Assembly (NCBI RefSeq): GCF_005843985.1
Contig: NZ_CP040463.1
Location: forward strand, 918,001-982,000
DNA: 64,000 nt
Origin: Caminibacter mediatlanticus TB-2
GTDB lineage: Bacteria; Campylobacterota; Campylobacteria; Campylobacterales; Nautiliaceae
Direction of reading: 5' to 3'
Position numbers and translations under genes: made by a program. Under the pieces are notes generated by a model. The model had not been told where the DNA came from. It did not search any database and saw nothing but the letters and a program-made list of their open reading frames with translations. Each line of letters opens with the position of its first letter. Position 1 is the first letter of the stretch. Of this stretch, positions 27,148-35,766 are shown piece by piece.

Positions 27148-28289
27148 TGCCAAGAGAAATTGTATCAACTGGTAACCAACTTGCTGCATTAGCTGCTATT
27201 GATGCAGGGTGTAGATTTTTTGGTGGATATCCAATTACACCATCAAGTGAAGTAGCACATGAAATGAGTAAATTACTTCCAAAAGTAGGTGGAGTATTTA
27301 TTCAAATGGAAGATGAAATTGCAGGTATTTCCGTAGCACTTGGTGCAAGTATGAGTGGAGTTAAATCAATGACAAACACATCAGGTCCTGGTATTTCACT
27401 AAAAGCAGAACAAATTGGTCTTGCATTTATGGCAGAAGTACCACTTGTAATTACAAATGTTATGAGAGGTGGACCATCAACAGGACTTCCAACAAGACCA
27501 CAACAAGGTGATATTCTACAAGCACAAGCACCAACTCATGGTGACTATAAATCAATTACATTGTGTGCTGGTAGTTTAGATGAGTGTTATACTGAGGTAG
27601 TTAGAGCATTTAATATTGCAGAAGAGTTAATGACTCCTGTTTTTGTGTTACTTGATGAAACACTTGGGCATATGGTAGGAAAAGCAGTACTTCCTGATAA
27701 AGAAGAAGTAGAAAAAAATATTGTAAATAGAAAAGTGTATGAAGGTGACCCATTAACTTATGAGCCATATAATGTAGGTCCAAACGAACCAGCTGTATTA
27801 AATCCATTTTTTAAAGGTTATAGATATCATGTAACTGGTCTTCATCATGGACCAACAGGATTCCCAACAGAAGATGCAAAATTATGTCAAGAGTTAATTG
27901 ATAGACTATTTAATAAAATTGAATCAAGAAGAAAAGATTTACTTGAAAGTTATGAAGAGTTTATGATTGATGATGCTGAAATTTTAATTATTGCATATGG
28001 AAGTGTTAGTTTAGCTGCAAAAGAAGCAATAAGAGAGCTTAGAGAAGAAGGAATTAAAGTAGGATTATTTAGACCTATTACACTTTGGCCAAGTCCAGAA
28101 GAAAAAATTGATGAAGTTTGTAAAAAGTTTGATAAAGTATTAGTGACTGAAATGAATCAAGGACAATACTTTAAAGAAATTCAAAGAGCAAGTGGAAGAA
28201 AAGCTGATACTTTTGCTACATTATTTAAAGCTAATGGTAGACCAATTAGTCCAGCTGAAATAAAAGCTAAAATAAAAGAAATGGTATAA
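27147..28289 (+). CDS. oorA: 2-oxoglutarate:ferredoxin oxidoreductase, alpha subunit
   Basis: Pyrimidine-binding subunit of the thiamine-diphosphate enzyme that reductively carboxylates succinyl-CoA to 2-oxoglutarate, a key step of the rTCA cycle. GYPITPSSEVAHEM, FIQMEDEIAGISVALGASMSG, TNTSGPGISLKAEQIG and RGGPSTGLPTRPQQGD are family signatures. At 380 residues it is full length. oorB follows after nine bases. Confidence 0.95.
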   Translation: MPREIVSTGNQLAALAAIDAGCRFFGGYPITPSSEVAHEMSKLLPKVGGVFIQMEDEIAGISVALGASMSGVKSMTNTSGPGISLKAEQIGLAFMAEVPLVITNVMRGGPSTGLPTRPQQGDILQAQAPTHGDYKSITLCAGSLDECYTEVVRAFNIAEELMTPVFVLLDETLGHMVGKAVLPDKEEVEKNIVNRKVYEGDPLTYEPYNVGPNEPAVLNPFFKGYRYHVTGLHHGPTGFPTEDAKLCQELIDRLFNKIESRRKDLLESYEEFMIDDAEILIIAYGSVSLAAKEAIRELREEGIKVGLFRPITLWPSPEEKIDEVCKKFDKVLVTEMNQGQYFKEIQRASGRKADTFATLFKANGRPISPAEIKAKIKEMV

Positions 28290-28298
28290 GGAGTTAAA

Positions 28299-29129
28299 AT
28301 GGCATTTAATTATGATTATTATTTAAGAACTGATAAAATGCCAACACTATGGTGTTGGGGATGTGGTGATGGTATTATTATGAAAGCTATGATTAGAGCT
28401 TTTGCAAAACTTGGTTGGGATAAAAATGATATTTGTATTGTAAGTGGTATTGGATGTAGTGGTAGATTTAGTAGTTATATTGATGCGAACACTGTTCATA
28501 CAACACATGGTAGAACAGTAGCATATGCAACAGGAATAAAATTAGCTAATCCAGATAAACATGTAATTGTAGTTGCAGGTGATGGTGATGGACTTGCGAT
28601 TGGTGGTAACCATACAATTCATGGCGCAAGAAGAAATATTGATTTAAATTTTGTTTTAATTAATAACTTTATATATGGTTTAACAAATTCACAAGTATCA
28701 CCAACTACTCCAAAAGGTATGTGGACTGTTACAACTCAATATGGAAATATTGACCCAACTTTTGATGCTTGTGATTTAGCTATTGGGGCTGGTGCTACTT
28801 TTGTTGGAAGAGAAAGTGTAAGTGAACCATTAAAATTAGAGAGAATGTTTATTAAAGGATTTGAGCATAAAGGATTTAGTTTCTTTGATGTTCATTCAAA
28901 TTGTCATGTTAATCTTGGTAGAAAAAATAAAATGGCAAAAGCAAAACAAAATATGGATTGGATTGAAGAGAATTTAATTTCAAAAGCTAAATGGGATAAA
29001 TTAAGTAAAGAAGAGCAATACAAACTTAAAAAAGAAGGTAAATTCCCAAGAGGTATTTTACATCATGTAGAAGAGCCTGAATATTGTGAAGAGTATTATA
29101 AAATGGTAGAAAAAGTAAGGGGTAACTAA
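28299..29129 (+). CDS. oorB: 2-oxoglutarate:ferredoxin oxidoreductase, beta subunit
   Basis: Diphosphate-binding subunit of the Oor complex. LWCWGCGDGIIMKA and SGIGCSGRFSSYID carry conserved Cys residues. VVAGDGDGLAIGGNH and FVLINNFIYGLTNSQVSPTTP are the thiamine-diphosphate and metal motifs. The product has 276 residues. It ends on the first base of oorC. Confidence 0.95.
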   Translation: MAFNYDYYLRTDKMPTLWCWGCGDGIIMKAMIRAFAKLGWDKNDICIVSGIGCSGRFSSYIDANTVHTTHGRTVAYATGIKLANPDKHVIVVAGDGDGLAIGGNHTIHGARRNIDLNFVLINNFIYGLTNSQVSPTTPKGMWTVTTQYGNIDPTFDACDLAIGAGATFVGRESVSEPLKLERMFIKGFEHKGFSFFDVHSNCHVNLGRKNKMAKAKQNMDWIEENLISKAKWDKLSKEEQYKLKKEGKFPRGILHHVEEPEYCEEYYKMVEKVRGN

Positions 29130-29686
29130 TGAAAAAACAACTAAGATTTACAGGAGTTGGAGGACAAGGTGTCCTTCTTGCTGGTGAAATTTTAGCAAGA
29201 GCTTATGTAAAAGCTGGAAAATATGGAGTTCAAGTAGGTACATATACTTCACAAGTTAGAGGTGGTCCTACAAAAGTTGATATTATTTTAGATGATGAAA
29301 CAATTCTTTATCCTTATGCTGTTGATGGTGAAATTGATTTTATGTTAAGTGTTGCTGATAAATCGTATCAATTATTTAAAGATGGAGTTAAAGAAGGTGG
29401 TATTATTGTATATGAACCAAATCTTGTTTATCCAAGTGAAGATGATAAAGCAAGATGGAAAATGTTTCCAATTGAAGTAATTACTATTGCAAAAGAAAAA
29501 GTTGGAAATGTTATTACTCAATCAGTTGTAGCTCTTGCGATTGCAACAAGAATGAATAATATTGATAAAGATTTAGTATTTCAAGCTATGATTGAAACAG
29601 TACCAAGCAAAGCAGTAGAAATTAACAAAAAAGCATTTGAGCTTGGATATCAAGAAGCAGAGGAAGTATTAGCTAAATACTCTTAA
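29129..29686 (+). CDS. oorC: 2-oxoglutarate:ferredoxin oxidoreductase, gamma subunit
   Basis: The gamma domain of the 2-oxoacid:ferredoxin oxidoreductase family as a separate 185-residue subunit. FTGVGGQGVLLAGEILARA and SQVRGGPTKVDIILDD are the typical motifs. It is the last gene of oorDABC. The 218-base gap behind it holds a repeat array and a bidirectional terminator and no further gene. Confidence 0.94.
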   Translation: MKKQLRFTGVGGQGVLLAGEILARAYVKAGKYGVQVGTYTSQVRGGPTKVDIILDDETILYPYAVDGEIDFMLSVADKSYQLFKDGVKEGGIIVYEPNLVYPSEDDKARWKMFPIEVITIAKEKVGNVITQSVVALAIATRMNNIDKDLVFQAMIETVPSKAVEINKKAFELGYQEAEEVLAKYS

Positions 29687-29800
29687 TCTTCCTCTTTTAT
29701 ATTTTTTTACTTACTTCTAATGTTAAAAAACTGATTTTATATATAATATTTCAAAGTAATACTAATTCCAAATAAGTTAATTACTTTAAAATGTTTAAAA

Positions 29801-29862
29801 CTTCCATTATTTCAATTTTCCATTGGTATAATTTTCCATTGTCCATTTTCAATCTTCAATTT
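29801..29862 (-). repeat. Dispersed heptanucleotide repeat array
   Basis: Read on the minus strand, this stretch is a string of ATTGAAGATTG, AAAATGGACAATGG and AATGGAAAATTG-like heptamer units. It occupies much of the gap between oorC and the ferritin-like gene and uses the same unit family as the other arrays in the window. Confidence 0.6.
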
Positions 29863-29868
29863 GTATAA

Positions 29869-29900
29869 TAAAACATTCCCTTAAAAAAAGGAATGTTTTA
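29869..29900. terminator. Bidirectional intrinsic terminator
   Basis: TAAAACATTCC (29869-29879) pairs with GGAATGTTTTA (29890-29900) over 11 base pairs around a 10-base loop. T-rich sequence follows on both strands. It lies between convergent oorC and the ferritin-like gene and can stop transcription from either side. Confidence 0.85.
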
Positions 29901-29904
29901 TAAA

Positions 29905-30741
29905 TTAACTATTTTTTATAGCATTAAGAGCTCTTTGTAATAACTCTCCATGATACACTTCTTGGCGAGATATGAATAGTAAAAATTCTTTTAAGTTTTC
30001 ATTTCCAATTTTTTCAGCTAAAATTAAGCATTGTTTTTCTGCATCCATCTCTTCTTCAATATTTTCTTTTAAAAATTCAATAATTCCAATATCTTCATAT
30101 TTTTCATGTGGAATTGGTCTTGGAAGAGTTAATACTCCCATTTTACTTGCTAAGTTAGCAAATCTTTTAAGATGATAAATAGAATCATATGCTAAATCAG
30201 TAAATACAGAATTAGCAACTGCAATGTTTGAATGAACTTTTAAATAACTATAAATTGTAATTAATTCATACTCTTTAAATGTCTCTTCCATTAAGAAAAA
30301 TACTAAAGCTGATTTTGAACTTTCATCAAGCTCAATTCCAGGTAACTCTTTTTTTTCATTAAAAGCTGTAATTTCACCTTCTAAATCAAGCTCTCTTAAT
30401 TCTCTTAAAAAGAAACTATCATCACTTCTTAATCTATTAATAGTTGGATTATCAATTCCTTCATAAAATGCAAGATTATTATCTAAATCATCAATTAAAA
30501 CTTCAAGTAAATCTTCTTCTCTTGTTACTTTAATTTTAGCAATTTCTTTTTCGTCAAAATCCATATTAAATTTTACTCCATTATTTACTGCATCACTCAT
30601 TGCCCATACCATGTGTCTATATTTAAATAATGCAATATCATTTAATTTGTGTCTTGCTTCATTATCTTTTACCATTACTGATGCATAAATAAATTTAATA
30701 AAACTTTCGTGTTCAAATCTTATTAGTTTTTGATAGTCCAT
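29905..30741 (-). CDS. Ferritin-like (diiron-type) protein, unknown function
   Basis: A 278-residue, almost wholly helical acidic protein. Helices with FEHESFIKFIYASV, MEETFKEYELITIYSYLKVH, YDSIYHLKRFANL and DAEKQCLILAEKIG, then SRQEVYHGELLQRAL, place Glu and His residues at the spacing of ferritin-like diiron four-helix bundles. I cannot assign a substrate. Oxygen or peroxide detoxification or iron handling are guesses from the family. It is a single-gene unit with TTTGATATAAT as extended -10, AAAAAAGGAG before the ATG, and a strong terminator behind it. Confidence 0.6.
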   Translation of the reverse strand: MDYQKLIRFEHESFIKFIYASVMVKDNEARHKLNDIALFKYRHMVWAMSDAVNNGVKFNMDFDEKEIAKIKVTREEDLLEVLIDDLDNNLAFYEGIDNPTINRLRSDDSFFLRELRELDLEGEITAFNEKKELPGIELDESSKSALVFFLMEETFKEYELITIYSYLKVHSNIAVANSVFTDLAYDSIYHLKRFANLASKMGVLTLPRPIPHEKYEDIGIIEFLKENIEEEMDAEKQCLILAEKIGNENLKEFLLFISRQEVYHGELLQRALNAIKNS

Positions 30742-30751
30742 TAAAACTCCT

Positions 30752-30775
30752 TTTTTAATTTATTATATCAAAGGA
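30752..30775 (-). promoter_or_regulatory. Promoter of the ferritin-like gene
   Basis: On the minus strand TTTGATATAAT is followed by an A-rich stretch and AAAAAAGGAG. The -10 element TATAAT lies only about 20-25 bases from the ATG, so the leader would be very short. The same TTTGATATAAT block precedes mog and the sirtuin gene. Confidence 0.55.
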
Positions 30776-30798
30776 GAATAATTTTTTATTGATATAAG

Positions 30799-31689
30799 TC
30801 AAGTTTTTATATATTTGATTGCATTTATATAACTTTTATTTTTAGCAATTTTTTTATATGCAATATCAAAAGCTGTTCCGTGGTCTACGGATGTTCGAAG
30901 AATTGGTAAATTTAAACTAACATTTATGCTTTCATCAAAATACAATGCTTTTAGGGGAGCTAATCCTTGGTCATGATACATAGCTATAAAATTGCCCTTT
31001 TTTTTGCTAAAAGCAGTATCAGGTACTAATGGTCCATAAAAAACTTCTTTTTTTAATATGTTATTAGCTTCTTTAATTGCTGGAATAATTTCATTTATCT
31101 CTTCATCTCCTAAAACTCCTCCATCACCTGCGTGGGGATTTAAACCTAAAACTCCTATTTTTTCAAAATGAGTAGAGTTATAAAAATCTAAGAAAAATTT
31201 AACTAAATTATCTTTTTTTATTTTTTTAAATATTTCTTTTAGTGGGATATGTTCTGTAAATAAAGCAACATACAATTTTTCACATCCAAGCATCATAATA
31301 GCGTCTTTTTTAAAGATATCTCTTAAAACTTCTGTGTGACCTTTATATTTAATACCTGCTTTATTCCAAGCTTCTTTATTAATTGGAAGAGTTGTAATTG
31401 CATCTACTTTGTTTGTTTTAGCAAGCTCAATTGCTTTTAAAAATGAATTAAAAGAATATTCCCCACTTTTTGCATCTACTATGCCTGGTTTTATTTCAAA
31501 ATCTCCTTTAACTTCTTCTATTTCAAAATCATGTGGGATTTTATAATTTAATAACTTAGCAGCTTTATTTAGCATAGTTTTATTTATACAATAAATAGGT
31601 CTTACATATTTTTTAATTTCTTCGTGAGATTTAATGGCTATTTCTATTCCAACTCCATTTAAATCGCCAATACTTATTGCAACTTTCAT
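30799..31689 (-). CDS. pdxA: 4-hydroxythreonine-4-phosphate dehydrogenase
   Basis: Oxidises 4-phosphohydroxy-L-threonine in the DXP-dependent pyridoxal phosphate pathway. Its product is used by PdxJ, encoded at 44.2 kb. The family motifs are ISIGDLNGVGIEI, the metal His in KGHTEVLRDIF, GLNPHAGDGGVLGDEE, MYHDQGLAPLKAL and RTSVDHGTAFDIAY. At 296 residues it is somewhat short against about 330 in E. coli but complete. The start overlaps the end of kdsB by four bases (ATGA), so it is translated from the kdsB message. Confidence 0.94.
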   Translation of the reverse strand: MKVAISIGDLNGVGIEIAIKSHEEIKKYVRPIYCINKTMLNKAAKLLNYKIPHDFEIEEVKGDFEIKPGIVDAKSGEYSFNSFLKAIELAKTNKVDAITTLPINKEAWNKAGIKYKGHTEVLRDIFKKDAIMMLGCEKLYVALFTEHIPLKEIFKKIKKDNLVKFFLDFYNSTHFEKIGVLGLNPHAGDGGVLGDEEINEIIPAIKEANNILKKEVFYGPLVPDTAFSKKKGNFIAMYHDQGLAPLKALYFDESINVSLNLPILRTSVDHGTAFDIAYKKIAKNKSYINAIKYIKT

Positions 31690-32405
31690 TTATCTACTTT
31701 TTTAGCAAATTCTATTGCTTTTTTTAAATCATCTATTGTATCAATTCCAAAGCTATTTGTTTTTACTTTTATCATTTTTATTTTTTTGCCATTTTCTATA
31801 ACTCTTAGTTGTTCAAGTTTTTCAATGTGTTCTAAATTTCCTTTCATTGTCACAAATTCATCTAAACTTTTTTTATCAAATCCATAAATTCCTATATGTC
31901 CATAATAGATATGAGGATTATTGTCTCTATTGTAAGGAATTTTGCTTCTTGAAAAGTAAATTGCAAAATTATTATAATCAATTATGACTTTTACAATATT
32001 TGGGTCTTCTGCTTCAATTTCTGAGATTTCTTTATAACAACTAACCATATTAAAGTTTTCTTTATTTTCTTTTAGGGTATTTTTTACTTTTTCTAAAATT
32101 TCAGCTTCCAAAAACGGTTCATCTCCTTGCATATTTATAATTAATTCATTTTTATCAAGTTTTAAAATATCACTTGCTTCTTTTATTCTATCACTTCCAC
32201 TTTTATGATTTTTATCAGTTAAAATTGCTTCAAAGTTATATTTTTTACATACTTTAATTACTTCTTCTGAGTCAGTTGCAATTACAACATCATCAATTTC
32301 TTTTGCAATATTTGCACATCTAATAATCATAGGAATGCCATTTATATCAGCTAAAACTTTATTTGGAAGCCTACTTGAAGATAATCTCGCAGGAATTATA
32401 ATCAT
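31686..32405 (-). CDS. kdsB: 3-deoxy-manno-octulosonate cytidylyltransferase
   Basis: Activates Kdo as CMP-Kdo for lipopolysaccharide inner core synthesis, so the cell is Gram-negative with Kdo-type LPS. IIPARLSSSRLPNKVL is the nucleotide-binding start, NMQGDEPFLE the metal site and YFSRSKIPY a conserved loop. At 239 residues it is full length. It is divergent from the 63-aa gene across a very small shared promoter and is followed by pdxA. Confidence 0.94.
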   Translation of the reverse strand: MIIIPARLSSSRLPNKVLADINGIPMIIRCANIAKEIDDVVIATDSEEVIKVCKKYNFEAILTDKNHKSGSDRIKEASDILKLDKNELIINMQGDEPFLEAEILEKVKNTLKENKENFNMVSCYKEISEIEAEDPNIVKVIIDYNNFAIYFSRSKIPYNRDNNPHIYYGHIGIYGFDKKSLDEFVTMKGNLEHIEKLEQLRVIENGKKIKMIKVKTNSFGIDTIDDLKKAIEFAKKVDK

Positions 32406-32411
32406 TTATAT

Positions 32412-32441
32412 CCTTTTTAGTTATAATTTTACAAAAAAAGG
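32412..32441. promoter_or_regulatory. Compact divergent promoter kdsB / small gene
   Basis: Between the two start codons are only 42 bases. CCTTTTT (32412-32418) is the kdsB ribosome binding site on the minus strand and AAAAAAAGG (32433-32441) that of the plus gene. TATAAT (32422-32427) serves the plus strand and TAAAAT on the opposite strand serves kdsB. The 29 bases 32413-32441 recur identically at 38419-38447. Confidence 0.6.
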
Positions 32442-32447
32442 ATGCAA

Positions 32448-32639
32448 ATGGTTGATAAAATAAAAGAAAAAGTTAAAAAAGCAAAACATATTGATGAAAA
32501 TAAAAAGAGTATTATTTTAGAAAAAATTGAAGAGTGGAGGAATGATGATAAAGCAGTTGCTTTAATTCCAACACTTTTAATGAAATATTATCAAGAAGAT
32601 ATTAAACCAATTTTAGATGAATTAGGACTTACTGATTAG
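32448..32639 (+). CDS. Small hypothetical helical protein, 63 aa
   Basis: I do not recognise this small charged protein. It is predicted helical throughout (KIKEKVKKAKHIDEN, then KSIILEKIEEWRNDDKAVAL), without cysteines or a membrane segment. The first ATG (32442) directly touches AAAAAAAGG, so I take the second ATG at 32448 with a spacing of six. It is followed after eight bases by the methyltransferase, so it heads that operon. A conserved small gene at this position seems likely because the promoter and ribosome site are strong. Confidence 0.7.
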   Translation: MVDKIKEKVKKAKHIDENKKSIILEKIEEWRNDDKAVALIPTLLMKYYQEDIKPILDELGLTD

Positions 32640-32647
32640 GAATAAAA

Positions 32648-33331
32648 TTGATTTTATATCAACCAAAAAATGGATATTGTTATAATTCTGACACTATGTT
32701 TTTATATGATTTTATAAGTAAACTTAATATAAAAGGGGATGTTTTAGAAGTTGGAGGCGGATGTGGAGTTTTAGGACTTTTAATTAAAAGAGATTTTCCA
32801 AAAATTAATTTAACTATTATAGAAAAACAAAAAGTTATGTATGACTTTACATTGAAAAATAGTAAAGAGAATAATTTAGAAGCTGAGGTTATTAATGCTG
32901 ATTTTTTAGAGTATAAATTTGATAAAAAATTTAGTTTTATAATCTCAAATCCTCCTTTTTATAAAGGCACTTTAAAAAGTGAGAATGAAATAAAAAAAAT
33001 TGCAAGATATGAGGAATATTTGCCTATGGAAGAGTTTTTTAATAAAGTTAACTCTTTATTAGTGGAAAATGGAGAGTTTATTTTTTGTTATGATGCTAAA
33101 AGAATTGATGATATTATAAAAACTCTTCCAAAACCTTTAAAAATTACTGATATGAGGTTTATGTATCCAAGAGTGAATAAAAATGCTTCATTAGTTATGA
33201 TTAGGGCTAAAAGACATGCAAAATCTATGGTTAAAATACATCCTCCATTAATTGGATTTGAAGGTGAAGAGTATTCAAAAGAAGCAAGTGAAATATATAA
33301 AAAAGCTAACACCAAAAGTATAAAACAATGA
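32648..33331 (+). CDS. tRNA1(Val) A37 N6-methyltransferase-like protein
   Basis: A SAM-dependent methyltransferase of the YfiC/TrmN6 type. Motif I is VLEVGGGCGVLGLLI, the acidic loop is IIEKQ, and NPPFYKG is the catalytic N6-adenine motif. The start YQPKNGYCYNSDTMFLYDFI corresponds to the substrate-binding N terminus of that family. Its 227 residues are near the usual length. The start codon is TTG. It overlaps the YkgJ gene by four bases. A similar gene stands in the same order before trpC in Campylobacter as I recall it. Confidence 0.82.
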   Translation: MILYQPKNGYCYNSDTMFLYDFISKLNIKGDVLEVGGGCGVLGLLIKRDFPKINLTIIEKQKVMYDFTLKNSKENNLEAEVINADFLEYKFDKKFSFIISNPPFYKGTLKSENEIKKIARYEEYLPMEEFFNKVNSLLVENGEFIFCYDAKRIDDIIKTLPKPLKITDMRFMYPRVNKNASLVMIRAKRHAKSMVKIHPPLIGFEGEEYSKEASEIYKKANTKSIKQ

Positions 33332-33359
33332 AAAATGGAAAATGTAAAATGGAAAATAA
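33325..33359 (+). repeat. Heptanucleotide repeat array in a gene start
   Basis: Units ACAATGA, AAAATGG, AAAATGT, AAAATGG and AAAATAA run in strict seven-base phase across the start of the YkgJ gene. They supply both candidate ATG codons, and no other Shine-Dalgarno sequence is visible upstream. Confidence 0.65.
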
Positions 33360-33738
33360 AAATATAATTTGTAAAGATGGATTTGAGTTTTGTTTTGATA
33401 GTGATGCTTGTAAAAGTTGTGAAGGGAGTTGTTGTATTGGGGAGAGTGGTTATATTTGGGTTAGTTTTGAGGAGATAAAAAATATTTCTAAATTTTTAAA
33501 TATTGATGAAAATATTTTTATTGATAAATTTTTAATAAAAGTAGGGTATAAATATTCTATAAAAGAAAGACCTTATAAAGATGGGTATGCGTGTATTTTT
33601 TTTGAAAATGGATGCAGTATTTATCCTGTTAGGCCAACTCAATGTAGAACATTTCCTTTTTGGGATTATTTTAAAAATAATATTGAAGAATTAAAAAAAG
33701 AGTGTCCAGGAATAATAGAAATTGAGAATGGAGAATGA
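33328..33738 (+). CDS. YkgJ-family cysteine cluster protein
   Basis: A 136-residue protein with the metal-chelating cysteine cluster of the YkgJ family: CKSCEGSCCIGESGYIWV, then ACIFFENGCSIYPVRPTQCRTFPFW and KKECPG. The bound metal and role are unknown. The first residues (MKNGKCKMENK) are encoded by the heptamer repeat at 33325-33359 and are probably not conserved. Translation could also start at the in-frame ATG 33349. The last residues EIENGE and the stop are likewise encoded by a second array. Confidence 0.85.
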   Translation: MKNGKCKMENKNIICKDGFEFCFDSDACKSCEGSCCIGESGYIWVSFEEIKNISKFLNIDENIFIDKFLIKVGYKYSIKERPYKDGYACIFFENGCSIYPVRPTQCRTFPFWDYFKNNIEELKKECPGIIEIENGE

Positions 33739-33753
33739 AGAGTTGAAAATTAA
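33719..33753 (+). repeat. Heptanucleotide repeat array at a gene junction
   Basis: AAATTGAGAATGGAGAATG followed by AAGAGTTGAAAATT covers the YkgJ stop codon and the start of the TPR lipoprotein. Its GGAG (33730-33733) stands nine bases before the TTG start at 33743. Confidence 0.65.
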
Positions 33754-35050
33754 ACAAATATACCAATATACAAATATACTGATAACACTGTTTTTTTTAC
33801 TTTTTATTATTGGTTGTAGTGCTAAAAAACCTCAAATTGGGAAAAAAGCTTTTGATAAAGAAGATGAGTATATAATGAAAGCACTATTTTTTGAATCAAA
33901 TGGTGATTATAATAAATCAATTCCTATTTATGAATTTTTATATAAAAAGACTAATAAAAGAATTTATTTAGATAAAAAAATTGAAGATTTATTTTATTCT
34001 AAAAAATATAATGATGTAATTAAAGAAGTTGAAGATTTATGTAAAAAGAAACTTTGTGATGATAAAATTCTAAGATATGAAGTTTTTGCTTATTTAAATT
34101 TAGGAAAATTAAATGAAGCAAAAGAGCTTCTACTTAGAAAATTAAATAAAAAAGATGAATTTTTTTATTCTGTAATGAGTTATATTTTAATAAGTGAGGG
34201 AAAAGAATCATTAGCATTAGAATATATAAAATCATTATATGCTTTAAATCCAAATAAAAATAATTTGTTAAAACTTAGTGATTTTTTAATTAAATTAAAA
34301 AAATATAATGAAGCATTAGCTTATCTTAGGACACATTTAAAGATGTATGGGTGTGATTATGATATATGCATTAGACTTGCAGATGTTTATAAAAGTTTAT
34401 ATGATTATGATAATTTAGCAAATATTTATGAAAAATTAGGTGTTTATGATATTAAATTTTATATTTTGGCTTTTAATATTTATATCCAAAATAAAGAGTT
34501 TAAAAAAGCTGAGAGATTAATAAAAACGGCTAAATTAGGAGATGAATATTATTTATTTTTATATTTAGCAAAAAAAGATTATAAAAAAGCAGCATATAAA
34601 TCATTAGAGTTATATGATAAAACAGGAAAATTAAATTATTTAATAAAATATTGTGAATATTTATATGCTTCTCATCCTACAAAAGAGGAGTTAAGAGATA
34701 TTATTGATAGGTTAAAATTTGTAGTAAATATTAAAAAAGATGCATATTTATATAATTTTTTAGGATATATTCTTATTGATAATAATATTAATGTTAAAGA
34801 AGGTATTAAATATGTTCAAAAAGCCTTAAATTTAGACCCTACAAACGAAGAGTATATTGATTCGTTGGCTTGGGGATATTATAAACTTAAAAAATGTAAA
34901 GAAGCAAAAGAGTTAATTGATTATGTTAAGTTAAAAGATAAAACAATTTTAAGGCATAAAAAGCTTATTAATCAGTGTATAAAGGAGAATAATGATTTTA
35001 GACAAAATAATAAATCAAATAAAAATAGACTTAGAAAAAAGAAAAAATGA
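33743..35050 (+). CDS. TPR-repeat lipoprotein
   Basis: A secreted lipoprotein. The signal segment [14 protein letters not shown] ends in a lipobox cysteine, and the rest is built of TPR-like helical pairs, such as [15 protein letters not shown] and [21 protein letters not shown] take the TTG at 33743, nine bases after GGAG, because it gives a normal short signal peptide. An earlier in-frame TTG at 33722 would add repeat-encoded residues. The basic C terminus overlaps trpC by 59 bases, an unusually long overlap. It is probably an outer membrane assembly or scaffold protein, but the function is unknown. Confidence 0.8.
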   Translation: MKIKQIYQYTNILITLFFLLFIIGCSAKKPQIGKKAFDKEDEYIMKALFFESNGDYNKSIPIYEFLYKKTNKRIYLDKKIEDLFYSKKYNDVIKEVEDLCKKKLCDDKILRYEVFAYLNLGKLNEAKELLLRKLNKKDEFFYSVMSYILISEGKESLALEYIKSLYALNPNKNNLLKLSDFLIKLKKYNEALAYLRTHLKMYGCDYDICIRLADVYKSLYDYDNLANIYEKLGVYDIKFYILAFNIYIQNKEFKKAERLIKTAKLGDEYYLFLYLAKKDYKKAAYKSLELYDKTGKLNYLIKYCEYLYASHPTKEELRDIIDRLKFVVNIKKDAYLYNFLGYILIDNNINVKEGIKYVQKALNLDPTNEEYIDSLAWGYYKLKKCKEAKELIDYVKLKDKTILRHKKLINQCIKENNDFRQNNKSNKNRLRKKKK

Positions 35051-35762
35051 ATTTAATATTGATGACTTTTTAAAAAGAAAAAGAACTTTTAGAGATGTTA
35101 AAAAGGCTTTAAAATCTACTACTGACAATCCTTATAGAATAATTGCTGAGATAAAAAAAGCTTCTCCAAGTAAAGGAATTATAAGAGAAAATTTTGACCC
35201 AATTGAAATAGCAAAAGATTATATTGAAGTTGCTGATGCAATAAGTATTTTAACTGAACCTCATTTTTTTAAAGGAAGTTTAGAGTATTTAAAAGAAATA
35301 GATAAATTTTCAAATATTCCACTTTTGAGGAAAGATTTTATAATAGATGAATTTCAGATAGCAGAAGCTTATTATTATGGAGCTGATTTTATTTTATTAA
35401 TTGCAAAAGCGTTAGATGTTAAAGATTTGAAAAAGTTATATAATTTTGCTAAAAATATTGGACTTGAAGTACTCTTTGAAATTCATGATAAAGAAGATTT
35501 AGAAAAAGCATTAGAAGTGGGAGCTGAAATAATAGGATTTAATCATCGAAATTTAAAAACTTTTGAAATGGATATGGATTTAAGTGAGAAATTAATTCCT
35601 TTTTTACCAAAAGATATTATAATAGTGGCTGAGAGTGGAATTAATAATAAAGAAATTATTAAACAGCTTCATAAAAATGGAGTTGATGCATTTTTGATTG
35701 GTGAATATTTTATGAGACTTGACGATATTAAAAAAGGAATAAAACAATTAAAAGGGAGATAA
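34992..35762 (+). CDS. trpC: Indole-3-glycerol phosphate synthase
   Basis: Closes the indole ring in tryptophan synthesis. The TIM-barrel motifs are [79 protein letters not shown] and FLIGEYFM. At 256 residues it is full length. AAAGGAG precedes the ATG, inside the end of the lipoprotein gene. No other trp gene is in the window, so this is an isolated trp gene in an envelope/motility operon. Confidence 0.95.
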   Translation: MILDKIINQIKIDLEKRKNEFNIDDFLKRKRTFRDVKKALKSTTDNPYRIIAEIKKASPSKGIIRENFDPIEIAKDYIEVADAISILTEPHFFKGSLEYLKEIDKFSNIPLLRKDFIIDEFQIAEAYYYGADFILLIAKALDVKDLKKLYNFAKNIGLEVLFEIHDKEDLEKALEVGAEIIGFNHRNLKTFEMDMDLSEKLIPFLPKDIIIVAESGINNKEIIKQLHKNGVDAFLIGEYFMRLDDIKKGIKQLKGR

Positions 35763-35766
35763 GAAT

